51,197 nt of DNA from Clostridia bacterium (GTDB taxonomy: Bacteria; Bacillota; Clostridia; Oscillospirales; CAG-272). The notes beneath the pieces are model-generated. The model did no database searches. It had not been told where the DNA came from and worked only from the letters and a program-made list of their open reading frames with translations. The stretch is from assembly GCA_017522125.1 (NCBI GenBank), contig JAFXAC010000077.1, positions 1 to 51,197 of the forward strand, in the 5' to 3' direction. The position numbers were made by a program, and so were the translations under genes. Positions 1 to 7,293 of this stretch are shown here, piece by piece. Numbering within the stretch: the first letter of the stretch is position 1; each line of letters opens with the position of its first letter.

Positions 1-7
1 CGGGCAA

Positions 8-158
8 GTGATGTCGGCTTCGCCTAATGATGTAGCCTACGGCAATGATGTTGTGCCTTCGGCACAGTGGGCAAACATCACATCATTGCGACCATCGGGA
101 GCAACATCATTACGAACGAAGTGAGTAACATCACTTTTGCGCAAGCAAAAACATCATT
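8..158. repeat. Hairpin array A (linker AATGATGT / ACATCATT)
   Basis: A chain of small inverted repeats is joined by a near-constant 8-nt linker. From the left: linker GTGATGT (8-14), hairpin GGC-TTC-GCC (16-24), AATGATGT (26-33), hairpin GCC-TAC-GGC (35-43), AATGATGT (44-51), hairpin TGTGCC-TTC-GGCACA (52-66). To the right the linker appears as its reverse complement, ACATCATT, at 80-87, 104-111 and 151-158, with the variant ACATCACT at 128-135. Between the last two lies hairpin TTTTGC-GCAA-GCAAAA (135-150). The stems differ in sequence while the linker is kept. The 80-codon reading frame across this region looks accidental. The left end may lie outside the window. Function unknown. Confidence 0.8.
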
Positions 159-222
159 CCTTTACCGCCCGAAAACAAAATGTCGTATAACACACTATAC
201 CTTGCAGAGCAAGGTCGTGTGC

Positions 223-251
223 AAAAGGGACGAGAAAATCTCGTCCCTTTT
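223..251. terminator. Bidirectional rho-independent terminator
   Basis: A perfect 13-bp inverted repeat (223-235 with 239-251, loop AAA) ends in AAAA on one side and TTTT on the other, so it can work on both strands. It lies just past the stop of the minus-strand DUF6873-like gene and may also serve a plus-strand gene left of the window. Confidence 0.75.
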
Positions 252-303
252 GACATTAATAAAACTGCTTTACGGTAGGTGCCCGCAGGGTGTGTCGCGT
301 TTT

Positions 304-1008
304 TTATAAGAATATCATAGTTCCAACGTCGAAAATTGCTTCATCGGAAAGTGAGCGCACGGCGGTGTTATGCTGCTTGCAAAAAGACGAGATGCGCTCA
401 TAGTCGGGGTGTAATGCGATATTTCCCGCAAAGAACAGGGTGTCATTGCACAGTCCGCTTGCGCCGCCGATAAAGCCGTATTGATACGGAGGAAGTGCGA
501 CGTGTCCCGCAGAAATGAGAAGAGCCTCGCCGCCGCTTGCGCCGAAGGCTTTGCATATGCCCGCATCGGCGGAAATTACAGCGCCGTCTGCAAGCACAGC
601 GCAGGAGCATTTTGCATATCCCTGCGAAACGTCGACCACCTCAAGCTCCGCTTGCTTTGCAAGGGCGAGAGCTTCGGCGGCAGTGTGCTTTACGTTGCAT
701 ATTATGCGGTGCTGTGCTATGCAAGCGCACAGCGCTACGTCACTTGGATACGTCGCGCCTATCGGCGCATCGCACAGCCTTATCTCATATCCGTACTCGC
801 TGATGCGCGAAAGCTCGCGCTCGGCTATTGCGGCATAGCTTTTGTGAGTCAGTACGGCTTTGCCGATGGGAAGGAGTAAAAGGTCGGTGTGCGACGCTAC
901 GGGAGCAGATAGCTCGGGGTGAGGCGGTAGCAGGACAGGCTCTATTCCGAGTCGCGCAAGCTCCGCAAAGCAGGCGTGGGGCAGGCGGCAATCAGTTACA
1001 CAAAGCAT
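304..1008 (-). CDS. DUF6873-like protein (possible GME/pentein fold)
   Basis: This 234-residue cytosolic protein has no signal peptide or membrane segment. It resembles the uncharacterised DUF6873 family, thought to share the fold of guanidino-group-modifying enzymes. Features that fit are the regular beta-alpha units, the stretch VISADAGICKAF near the middle, a glycine-rich FIGGASG segment, and GNIALHPDY near the end. No catalytic role can be assigned. The start is the ATG at 1008: GGAGG sits at 1018-1014, five bases upstream, whereas the earlier in-frame TTG at 1020 overlaps that ribosome site and would be wrong. The gene follows rpmB on the same strand but is separated from it by a terminator-like hairpin. 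Family assignment is from memory of sequence pattern only. Confidence 0.65.
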   Translation of the reverse strand: MLCVTDCRLPHACFAELARLGIEPVLLPPHPELSAPVASHTDLLLLPIGKAVLTHKSYAAIAERELSRISEYGYEIRLCDAPIGATYPSDVALCACIAQHRIICNVKHTAAEALALAKQAELEVVDVSQGYAKCSCAVLADGAVISADAGICKAFGASGGEALLISAGHVALPPYQYGFIGGASGLCNDTLFFAGNIALHPDYERISSFCKQHNTAVRSLSDEAIFDVGTMIFL

Positions 1009-1026
1009 ATATACCTCCAAAATACA

Positions 1027-1053
1027 GAAAAGGCTGCCGTAATGCGACAGCCT
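1027..1053 (-). terminator. Probable terminator of rpmB
   Basis: AGGCTG (1031-1036) pairs with CAGCCT (1048-1053), with extra inner pairs. On the minus strand the stem is followed by TTTCTG. It lies just downstream of the rpmB stop. The T-run is short, so termination may be partial and allow readthrough into the next gene. Confidence 0.6.
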
Positions 1054-1066
1054 AAATCTGCTCTAA

Positions 1067-1255
1067 TCAGGCGTTTTCTGCCTTCTTCATGGTGCGCAGA
1101 CAACGCGCACAGATGCTGACGGTTTTAATGGTTCCGTTCTCGGAAACCTTGACCTTGCGGATATTGGGCTTCCAGGCTCTGTTGGTCTTACGATGGGAGT
1201 GAGAAACAGTATTGCCGAAAACAACACCCTTACCGCAAACGCTGCATTTTGCCAT
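1067..1255 (-). CDS. rpmB: 50S ribosomal protein L28
   Basis: This 62-residue protein of the large ribosomal subunit has the normal L28 length. It begins MAKCSVCGKG and continues with the family-typical GNTVSHSHRKTNRAWKPNI. Two Cys pairs (CSVC near residue 4 and CARC near residue 51) mark the zinc-binding form. The start is the ATG at 1255, preceded by AAGGAGG; an upstream in-frame ATG at 1294 lies between promoter and ribosome site and gives a non-homologous N-terminus. It has its own promoter (1300-1328) and a downstream hairpin, so it is probably monocistronic with some readthrough. Confidence 0.97.
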   Translation of the reverse strand: MAKCSVCGKGVVFGNTVSHSHRKTNRAWKPNIRKVKVSENGTIKTVSICARCLRTMKKAENA

Positions 1256-1299
1256 TCCTGACACCTCCTTAAATACTTGAGTCCATAACAACATCGGTA

Positions 1300-1328
1300 A
1301 TTATATCACAATATTTCAAAAAAAGCAA
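1300..1328 (-). promoter_or_regulatory. SigA-type promoter of rpmB
   Basis: On the minus strand, TTGCTT (1328-1323), a 17-nt spacer, then a perfect TATAAT (1305-1300), about 45 bases upstream of the L28 start codon. Confidence 0.7.
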
Positions 1329-1370
1329 GGGGTTTGTGAATTATTTTTTTATTTAATTTCAAAAATATCC

Positions 1371-2687
1371 TTATTTTTTAATAATTTCGCCTATTATCGT
1401 CGATTTTTCTACCTTCAAAAGGCGCACGGTGCGCTCCTCGCCCTTGATATCGGCGTCACTTGGGGCGTTTACCTCGATAAATGAGTCGGTATGTCCCGTT
1501 GCCTTGCCGTTTGAGAAGGTTTCGAAAAGCACGCTTCTGATAGGAGCTTTTTCAATCTCAGCGGTGAGTATTTCATGCGTTATTTGCTCTTGCAATGCCG
1601 CAAGCGAGGCGGCGCGTCGCTTTTTATCCTCCACGGATACCTGATCGGGCATCGTGGCGGCGGGTGTACCCTCGCGCGGAGAGAAGGGAAAGATGTGCGC
1701 GGTAAGGAATCTGTTTTTTAATAAAAACTCGCGCGTTTCGTTGTATTCCTTTTCACTCTCGCTGGGGAAGCCGACGATAACGTCGGTTGTGAACATCACG
1801 CTCGGCATGGCTTTTCTCAGCCGTGCCATAGCCGCGGCGGCTTCCTCGGCGGTGTAGCGGCGGTTCATCGCGGCAAGCGTTTTCGTAGAGCCGCTTTGAA
1901 GTGAGATGTGAAAATGCGGTGCTATGTGCGAAAGGCTTGATATTTTTTCGACAAAATCCTGGTCGAGCAACGTGGGGTATATAGAGCCAAGACGGATCCG
2001 CGTTTTATCGCATATCTTATCAACGCGACAAAGCAGGTCTGCAAGCGTAACGCCGTCAAGGTCGTGCCCGTACGAGGCGGTTTCAATGCCCGTAAGAACT
2101 ATTTCGGGACAGCCGTCTGCAACGAACGCGCTGACCTCGCGCAGTACGTCGTCGGGGTGCTTCGAGCGCACGCTTCCGCGCGCCGCGGGAATGGCACAGT
2201 ATGCGCAACGGTTTTCGCATCCGTCCTCAATTTTAATATATACGCGCGTGCGCGGAAAGCTACGAAGCGACATTTTCTCAAACGGCGCGCTCCCGATGTC
2301 GGGAACGTGAATGCTTGCCTGCTTGTGGGACTTGCTCTCGATAAGCTGTGCCGCAAGGCTTGCACATCTTAGCTTTTCGGCGTTGCCGCAAACGGCGCAA
2401 ACACCGTCCATTTCCGCTATCTTCTGCGGGGCGGATTGCGCGGTGCAGCCCGTGACTATTATGGGTGCGCCGGGGTTTGCGGTGTGAAGGCGGCGTATCA
2501 TTTGGCGCGATTTGCGGTCAGCCTCGGCAGTGACGGTGCAGGTGTTCACGATATACGCATCGCAGTCGTCCGAGGGGCTTGCCGCCGCGATGCCAAGCTC
2601 GGCAAGAGCCTCCGCAATAGCCTCGCTTTCGTATTGATTTACCTTACAGCCGAGAGTCAGCATCCCGACCTTTTTATTTTTGATCAT
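1371..2687 (-). CDS. mtaB: tRNA (t6A37) methylthiotransferase MtaB
   Basis: This 438-residue radical-SAM methylthiotransferase would convert N6-threonylcarbamoyladenosine at position 37 of ANN-decoding tRNAs to its 2-methylthio form. The N-terminal MTTase domain has the three cluster-binding cysteines C14 (TLGCKVNQYE), C50 (VNTCTVT) and C81 (VTGCTAQ). The radical-SAM domain carries CX3CX2C at C157, C161 and C164 (DGCENRCAYCAIP). A C-terminal TRAM-like region ends the protein. The opening MLTLGCKVNQYES separates MtaB from MiaB and RimO. The start at 2687 has GGGAGG just upstream, and a TTTACT/TAAAAT promoter lies at 2718-2746. Length is normal for the family. Confidence 0.93.
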   Translation of the reverse strand: MIKNKKVGMLTLGCKVNQYESEAIAEALAELGIAAASPSDDCDAYIVNTCTVTAEADRKSRQMIRRLHTANPGAPIIVTGCTAQSAPQKIAEMDGVCAVCGNAEKLRCASLAAQLIESKSHKQASIHVPDIGSAPFEKMSLRSFPRTRVYIKIEDGCENRCAYCAIPAARGSVRSKHPDDVLREVSAFVADGCPEIVLTGIETASYGHDLDGVTLADLLCRVDKICDKTRIRLGSIYPTLLDQDFVEKISSLSHIAPHFHISLQSGSTKTLAAMNRRYTAEEAAAAMARLRKAMPSVMFTTDVIVGFPSESEKEYNETREFLLKNRFLTAHIFPFSPREGTPAATMPDQVSVEDKKRRAASLAALQEQITHEILTAEIEKAPIRSVLFETFSNGKATGHTDSFIEVNAPSDADIKGEERTVRLLKVEKSTIIGEIIKK

Positions 2688-2717
2688 AACAGCCGCCTCC
2701 CGAAAAAATACGTATAT

Positions 2718-2746
2718 ATTTTATCATTTGCAAAGTAAAAAGTAAA
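2718..2746 (-). promoter_or_regulatory. Probable promoter of mtaB
   Basis: On the minus strand: TTTACT (2746-2741), 17 nt, TAAAAT (2723-2718). It lies 31 bases from the start codon with GGGAGG in between. Confidence 0.5.
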
Positions 2747-2814
2747 CACCTATCGCGCAAAAAACAAAAAATGTCAAAAAAACTTTTATGGGGCAGATTA
2801 TTTTTAAAATATCC

Positions 2815-2843
2815 TTGAAAACGCTTCGGGATTAGAGTATAAT
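2815..2843 (+). promoter_or_regulatory. Promoter of upp
   Basis: TTGAAA (2815-2820), 17-nt spacer, perfect TATAAT (2838-2843), 45 bases before the upp start. Confidence 0.7.
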
Positions 2844-2887
2844 AATATGTATAAAGCATATCTTTTGAAAAACAAGGAGAGCAAAAA

Positions 2888-3517
2888 ATGAGCATACTTC
2901 ATATTGTTGACCACCCCCTGATAGTTCACAAGCTGTCGATCATGCGTAACAAAAAGACGGGCTCTAAGGATTTCCGCGAGCTTCTTAACGAGATCGCAAT
3001 GCTTATGGCTTACGAGCTTACCCGCGATCTTCCTACCGAGGACATCGAAATAGAAACTCCTCTTTGCAAGATGAAGGCAAAAAAGATATCGGGCAAAAAG
3101 CTTGCCATAGTTCCCATCCTTCGCGCAGGTATCGGTATGGTAGACGGCATTCTTGCCCTTGTTCCCGTTGCCAAGGTTGGTCACATAGGACTTTACCGTG
3201 ACCCCGACACCCATATGCCCGTTGAGTATTATTCGAAGTTCCCTCAGGACATAGAGGATAGAATAGTTATCCTCGTTGACCCCATGCTCGCCACGGGCGG
3301 CTCTGCTTGCGACGCGCTTGACATCCTCAAAAAGCGTGGATGCCGCAACATTCGCTTTATGGCTCTCGTTGCCGCACCCGAGGGTGTTGCAAAGGTTCAA
3401 GCGGCACATCCCGACGTTGATATTTACGTTGCCGCACTTGACGAGTGCCTTAACGACCACGCCTACATAGTTCCCGGTCTTGGCGACGCGGGCGACAGAA
3501 TTTTCGGTACTAAATAA
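2888..3517 (+). CDS. upp: Uracil phosphoribosyltransferase
   Basis: This 209-residue pyrimidine-salvage enzyme makes UMP from uracil and PRPP in the cytosol. It has full family length. The PRPP-binding loop reads [10 protein letters not shown] (about residues 121-130). Other family marks are [17 protein letters not shown] near the N-terminus, [12 protein letters not shown] near residue 80, and the uracil-binding [16 protein letters not shown] at the C-terminus. Its promoter is at 2815-2843, an AAGGAGAG site precedes the ATG, and a strong terminator follows at 3526-3552, so it looks monocistronic. Confidence 0.97.
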   Translation: MSILHIVDHPLIVHKLSIMRNKKTGSKDFRELLNEIAMLMAYELTRDLPTEDIEIETPLCKMKAKKISGKKLAIVPILRAGIGMVDGILALVPVAKVGHIGLYRDPDTHMPVEYYSKFPQDIEDRIVILVDPMLATGGSACDALDILKKRGCRNIRFMALVAAPEGVAKVQAAHPDVDIYVAALDECLNDHAYIVPGLGDAGDRIFGTK

Positions 3518-3525
3518 GGACTTTC

Positions 3526-3552
3526 AAAGGCGGACTGCTGTCCGCCTTTTAT
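3526..3552 (+). terminator. Terminator of upp
   Basis: Perfect 10-bp stem (3526-3535 with 3540-3549), loop TGCT, then TTTTAT. It ends only about 10 bases before the next start codon. Confidence 0.8.
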
Positions 3553-3560
3553 ATAAATGA

Positions 3561-4550
3561 ATGAGAATCTTAAAAATAGAAAAAAACGACGCGGGACAGC
3601 GGCTTGACAAGTTTCTGTCGAAGGCAGTAAAGGGACTGCCGCAGTCGCTGATGTACAAATTCCTGCGCACAAAAAAAATAAAGCTAAACCGCAAGCGTGC
3701 CGAGCCGAAAACTATGCTTTGTGAGGGCGACGAGGTACAGCTTTTCATCAGGGACGAGTTTTTTGACTCGCCCGAAGCGGATACGTCCGCGTATATGCGC
3801 ATAGAGCCAAAGCTCGATATCGTCTATGAGGACGAAAATATACTTTTACTTAACAAGCGCCCGGGTGTCCTCGTTCACGAGGATGACGAGGGCAAGGACA
3901 ATACTCTCGTTATGCACCTGCAAGCGTATCTCTACCGTAAGGGCGAGTATTCGCCCGAGGACGAGCAAAGCTTTGCTCCCGCGCTTTGTAATCGCATTGA
4001 CAGAAACACGGGCGGAATAGTTATCGCCGCCAAGAACGCGGCGGCGCTTCGCGATATGAACGAGCGCATCCGCCTCGGCGAGGTAAAGAAATTCTATCTC
4101 TGCGCCGTACACGGCATTCCCGAAAAGCGCGCCGCCGTACTGCACGCCTACCTTCGCAAGGATAGCGCGACGAACACCGTTACTGTCAGCGATCGCAAGC
4201 GCGACGGCTACAAGGAGATAATCACGGGTTATCGCACGCTTGCCTCCGTTGGTAGGGGCGATGGCGCTCGCTCGCTCGTTGAAATTGAACTTTTCACGGG
4301 CAGGACGCACCAGATACGCGCCCACATGGCGCACGTCGGTCACCCGCTTTGCGGAGAGGGCAAGTACAGCGTAAACCGTGAGGACAAAAAGCTCGGATAT
4401 AAGTGGCAGGCGCTTTATTCCTACCGAGTTGGCTTCGCCTTTGAGAAAAAGGGAGAGGTGCTTGATTATCTGTCGGGCAGGGAATACGCTCTGTCCTACG
4501 ATGACGTTTGGTTCTGCTCGGATTTTGAGGGGGCTGGGTATGGCAAGTAA
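3561..4550 (+). CDS. RluA-family 23S rRNA pseudouridine synthase (RluC/RluD type)
   Basis: This 329-residue protein isomerises specific uridines of large-subunit rRNA to pseudouridine. An N-terminal S4 RNA-binding domain (about 11-72: GQRLDKFLSKAVKGLPQS) is followed by the RluA catalytic domain. The catalytic Asp is in NRIDRNTGGIVIAAKN near residue 150, and the family motif GRTHQIRAHMAHVGHPLCGE is near residue 247. The exact target uridines cannot be told from sequence. There is no clear Shine-Dalgarno site before the ATG at 3561, which sits directly after the upp terminator. Translation may depend on an A/T-rich leader, or the transcript may come from upp readthrough. The stop codon overlaps the start of lnt. 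Confidence 0.9.
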   Translation: MRILKIEKNDAGQRLDKFLSKAVKGLPQSLMYKFLRTKKIKLNRKRAEPKTMLCEGDEVQLFIRDEFFDSPEADTSAYMRIEPKLDIVYEDENILLLNKRPGVLVHEDDEGKDNTLVMHLQAYLYRKGEYSPEDEQSFAPALCNRIDRNTGGIVIAAKNAAALRDMNERIRLGEVKKFYLCAVHGIPEKRAAVLHAYLRKDSATNTVTVSDRKRDGYKEIITGYRTLASVGRGDGARSLVEIELFTGRTHQIRAHMAHVGHPLCGEGKYSVNREDKKLGYKWQALYSYRVGFAFEKKGEVLDYLSGREYALSYDDVWFCSDFEGAGYGK

Positions 4551-6150
4551 GCTTCTTCGCCCCTCGTCCGTATGGCAAAGGCTTGCATATCTCGCCGCCT
4601 CCGCGCTCGCCCTCGGGCTTTGTATGTGCTTTCCCGCGGCGGTCGGCGCGGTGATAGAGTGGATAGCGTTCATTCCTGCGGCGCTTGTGCTTTACTCTCT
4701 TGTCGAAAAGCCGCGCAGAGCGTACCTTTACGGCTTTTTCTTCTTTTATCTTATGTATTTTGTGGTGTGGCATTGGGTGCTAAGCCTTTATCCTATGAAT
4801 TTCGTCGGCATGACCAACGCGGCGTCCGCCGCAGTTGTTGCGCTTGCGTGGCTTGGGCTTCCGATGCTCGCCGCGATAGCGGGCGGCTTTGTCTTTCTTG
4901 TGTTCGCAAGGCTTGGCAAATCCTGCCATAACGCACTTTTGCCGTTCCTTGCCGCTACGCTGTGGGCGGTATTTGAATGGAGTCAAACGCTGACGTGGGC
5001 GGGCGTGCCGTGGGGCAGACTTGCCCTCGGTCAGCTTGTCGGCAACTTCACCGCCACGGCTATGACGGCATCGCTTCTCGGCTCTTATTTCGTTTCTGCC
5101 CTCATCATAGCCACCGCTTCTCTCGTGGCGCAGGCGCTGTTGCTCGGTAAAATAAAATGGCGCGTGATAACCGCCGCATCTCTCGTTTTAGGAAATTTGC
5201 TTTGCGGTGTGTTGCTCGTTTCCGTTCCTATGGGCGAAGAGAGCATAAAAGTAGCGGCAGTGCAGGGAAATATCTCCTCGCGCGAGGGCTATACCGCATA
5301 TACCAACTCTCAGATATGGGAAAGATACGAAAAATACACCCGACTTGCCGCCGCTGACGGCGCAAAGATCGTGCTGTGGCCCGAAAGCGTGTTTTCGGCG
5401 CGCTTTTTGTCGAGCGACAAGGCGTTGCAACGCGACCTTTCATCCCTCGCCGTGGATTGTGGCATTACTCTTTCCATCGGTTGCTTTTCTTACGGCGATG
5501 ATGGCGAGATACTTAACTGCATTGCGACCTTTTATCCCGACGGCTCCTCGCAGGACGAGCTTTACAGCAAGCGCCGCCTCGTTCCGTTTGGCGAATATAT
5601 GCCGTGGAGGACGTTTTTGAGCTTCGTCTTTCCGCCGCTTGCGGAGATCGCGTCGCTTGAGGAGGATATAATAGCAGGCGATAGCACCGCTATTGCCGAC
5701 GGCGGCGGAGTTGCCCTTGGCGGCATCATATGCTTCGATTCCATCTACGAGCCGCTTGCACGCGACAGCGTGCGCGACGGAGCAGAGCTTTTGCTTCTTT
5801 CCACCAACGACTCGTGGTTTGGCACGTCACGCGCCCTTTATATGCACGTTGCGCAGGCGCGGCTTCGCGCTATTGAAAACTCCCGCGGCGTGCTTCGCTC
5901 GGCAAGCACGGGTATTTCGTGCGTTATCTCGCCCACGGGCGCTATAAATGCGAGCCTCGGCGCAGGTGAGGAGGGATACGCGATCTCGGAGGTAATGCTT
6001 TCGAAGCGAAATACGCCCTACACGCTGACGGGCAATATCTTCGTCTACATCTCACTTGCTTTCGTTTTATCTATCGGAGCGTTTTCGGTATATAAGTCCG
6101 TAAGTCGGAGCCGACGTGTTCGGGACGCAAAATTTCACTTGTGTTCTTGA
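4540..6150 (+). CDS. lnt: Apolipoprotein N-acyltransferase
   Basis: This 536-residue membrane enzyme would transfer a third acyl chain to the N-terminal cysteine of lipoproteins. The first ~220 residues form about seven to eight hydrophobic segments. The rest is a nitrilase-like (CN-hydrolase) domain with the complete triad: E281 (VLWPESVFS), K344 (YSKRRLVPFGEYMPW) and C398 (GGIICFDSIYEP). The spacing matches E. coli Lnt (267/335/387). A last transmembrane helix ends the protein. The start is the ATG at 4540, with GAGGGGG upstream; it overlaps the pseudouridine-synthase stop by 11 bases, so the two are translationally coupled. The enzyme is classic in proteobacteria and actinobacteria and much less common in low-GC Gram-positives. 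Confidence 0.9.
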   Translation: MASKLLRPSSVWQRLAYLAASALALGLCMCFPAAVGAVIEWIAFIPAALVLYSLVEKPRRAYLYGFFFFYLMYFVVWHWVLSLYPMNFVGMTNAASAAVVALAWLGLPMLAAIAGGFVFLVFARLGKSCHNALLPFLAATLWAVFEWSQTLTWAGVPWGRLALGQLVGNFTATAMTASLLGSYFVSALIIATASLVAQALLLGKIKWRVITAASLVLGNLLCGVLLVSVPMGEESIKVAAVQGNISSREGYTAYTNSQIWERYEKYTRLAAADGAKIVLWPESVFSARFLSSDKALQRDLSSLAVDCGITLSIGCFSYGDDGEILNCIATFYPDGSSQDELYSKRRLVPFGEYMPWRTFLSFVFPPLAEIASLEEDIIAGDSTAIADGGGVALGGIICFDSIYEPLARDSVRDGAELLLLSTNDSWFGTSRALYMHVAQARLRAIENSRGVLRSASTGISCVISPTGAINASLGAGEEGYAISEVMLSKRNTPYTLTGNIFVYISLAFVLSIGAFSVYKSVSRSRRVRDAKFHLCS

Positions 6151-6175
6151 CTTTTTTCTCTAAAGAGGTTATAAT
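6147..6175 (+). promoter_or_regulatory. Promoter of the XRE regulator
   Basis: TTGACT (6147-6152), 17-nt spacer, perfect TATAAT (6170-6175). The -35 box overlaps the stop codon of lnt. Confidence 0.75.
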
Positions 6176-6223
6176 TTATAAGTATCAAGGTAAAGAATAT
6201 CGCTGATTTTTAGAGGAACATTG

Positions 6224-6832
6224 ATGAACGATATAAAAAACGCAGTTGCCAAAAACATTTCCGAGCTGCGTCAGTCGCACGGAATGACGCAGATAGAGCT
6301 TGCGGAAAAGCTCAATTATTCCGACAAGGCTATCTCCAAGTGGGAGCGAGCCGAGTCAATACCCGACGTTACGGTGCTTGTAACGATAGCCGAGCTTTTC
6401 GGCGTCACACTCGATTACCTCGTGCGAGATGACCATCCGAAGGAGGAGCATCAGGCGGCTACAAGCGCGCCGAGTCCTAAATATAACCGCCACCTTATCG
6501 CCGCGATGTCGGTGATGCTCGTGTGGTTTATCTCACTCTTGGTATTCGTTTTACTCGCGCTCTTTGCCACGTCGATAAAGGGCGAGTGGCTTGCTTTCCT
6601 TTACGGTGTTCCTGTGTCGGCAATAGTCCTTCTCGTTTTTAACAGTATCTGGTTTGATACGCGAAAAAACTATCTGATAATTTCCGTCCTTATGTGGTCA
6701 ATTCTTTTGGCGCTCCACGTGACGGTGCTTGTGGCGGGATATAACCTGTGGCTACTTTACCTTCTCGGTATCCCAGGTCAGCTCGTTATATTTATGTGGT
6801 CAAGGCTTAAAAAAGCTCCGAAAAAGAAATAA
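6224..6832 (+). CDS. XRE-family regulator with membrane domain
   Basis: This 202-residue protein has an N-terminal helix-turn-helix of the XRE/Cro type (about residues 7-63; MTQIELAEKLNYSDKAISKWERAES, with the second helix SDKAISKWE). A short charged linker with a Pro/Ser patch follows, then about four transmembrane helices. This layout is common in Clostridia and is usually read as a membrane-tethered regulator that may sense envelope state; its target is unknown here. The ATG at 6224 fits AGAGGAA better than the TTG one codon upstream. It has its own promoter (6147-6175) and a probable terminator, so it is likely a single-gene unit. Confidence 0.85.
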   Translation: MNDIKNAVAKNISELRQSHGMTQIELAEKLNYSDKAISKWERAESIPDVTVLVTIAELFGVTLDYLVRDDHPKEEHQAATSAPSPKYNRHLIAAMSVMLVWFISLLVFVLLALFATSIKGEWLAFLYGVPVSAIVLLVFNSIWFDTRKNYLIISVLMWSILLALHVTVLVAGYNLWLLYLLGIPGQLVIFMWSRLKKAPKKK

Positions 6833-6911
6833 AATCGGCTTACATGGAGTGTACTTTAAAGGACAGTTTTCAAAATTTTATAAAACACGTTACAGACCGA
6901 CAGGAAAAGGG

Positions 6912-6943
6912 CAGAGAAATTTCACGTTCTCTGTCTCTTTTTC
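6912..6943 (+). terminator. Possible terminator of the XRE gene
   Basis: CAGAGAA (6912-6918) pairs with TTCTCTG (6927-6933), followed by TCTCTTTTTC. It lies 80 bases beyond the stop codon; the stem is short. The rest of 6833-6987 shows no recognisable feature. Confidence 0.5.
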
Positions 6944-6987
6944 TTGGCATACACTTCTTCTGCACCCACATATAGTATTTTATTATG

Positions 6988-7199
6988 TCGATATGCCTCG
7001 CTCTCGCTCGGCTCGATATATTCTCGCTTCGCTCGAATTCGATATGTTTTTGCTTCGCTCAAACTCGATATGATATAAATCCGCGCTCACGGAGTGAGCA
7101 TATCGAGCGCGTTAGCGCATATCGCGCGCCGTAGGCGCATATCGAAAATCCGCGTTAGCGGATTTATATCGATGCGTAGTGTCCTTAAGGACACTACGC
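6988..7199. repeat. Hairpin array B (linker TCGATAT / ATATCGA)
   Basis: On the left, linker TCGATAT occurs at 6988-6994, 7013-7019, 7039-7045 and 7065-7071. It separates 18-19-nt units with complementary ends (for example 7020-7038, ATTC...GAAT, and 7046-7064, GTTT...AAAC). On the right the linker is inverted to ATATCGA at 7100-7106, 7139-7145 and 7166-7172, with a shortened copy at 7119-7124. The hairpins there are GCTCAC-GGA-GTGAGC (7085-7099), GCGC-GTTA-GCGC (7107-7118), GCGCC-GTA-GGCGC (7126-7138) and AAATCCGC-GTTA-GCGGATTT (7146-7165). The array closes with an 11-bp stem, loop TTAA (7174-7199). It fills the gap between the XRE gene and sigG. Function unknown. Confidence 0.85.
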
Positions 7200-7293
7200 T
7201 AAGGACTAACCCTTTTTATGCCAAAATCTGCTTTGAATAACCTACGCGCGATATAGCCGATAATTGTAATGTAAAAATTGTCGGGAGAATCGC

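Noticed and set aside
8-158. CRISPR array at the window start
   Set aside because: The constant element is only 8 nt and the variable parts are self-complementary hairpins of 9-16 nt; no cas gene is near. This does not fit any CRISPR architecture.
67-309. 80-residue plus-strand protein
   Set aside because: It runs through hairpin array A and the terminator, has no ribosome site, and has low-complexity residues set by the repeats.
2804-3460. 218-residue minus-strand protein over upp
   Set aside because: Antisense shadow of upp with no ribosome site or family features.
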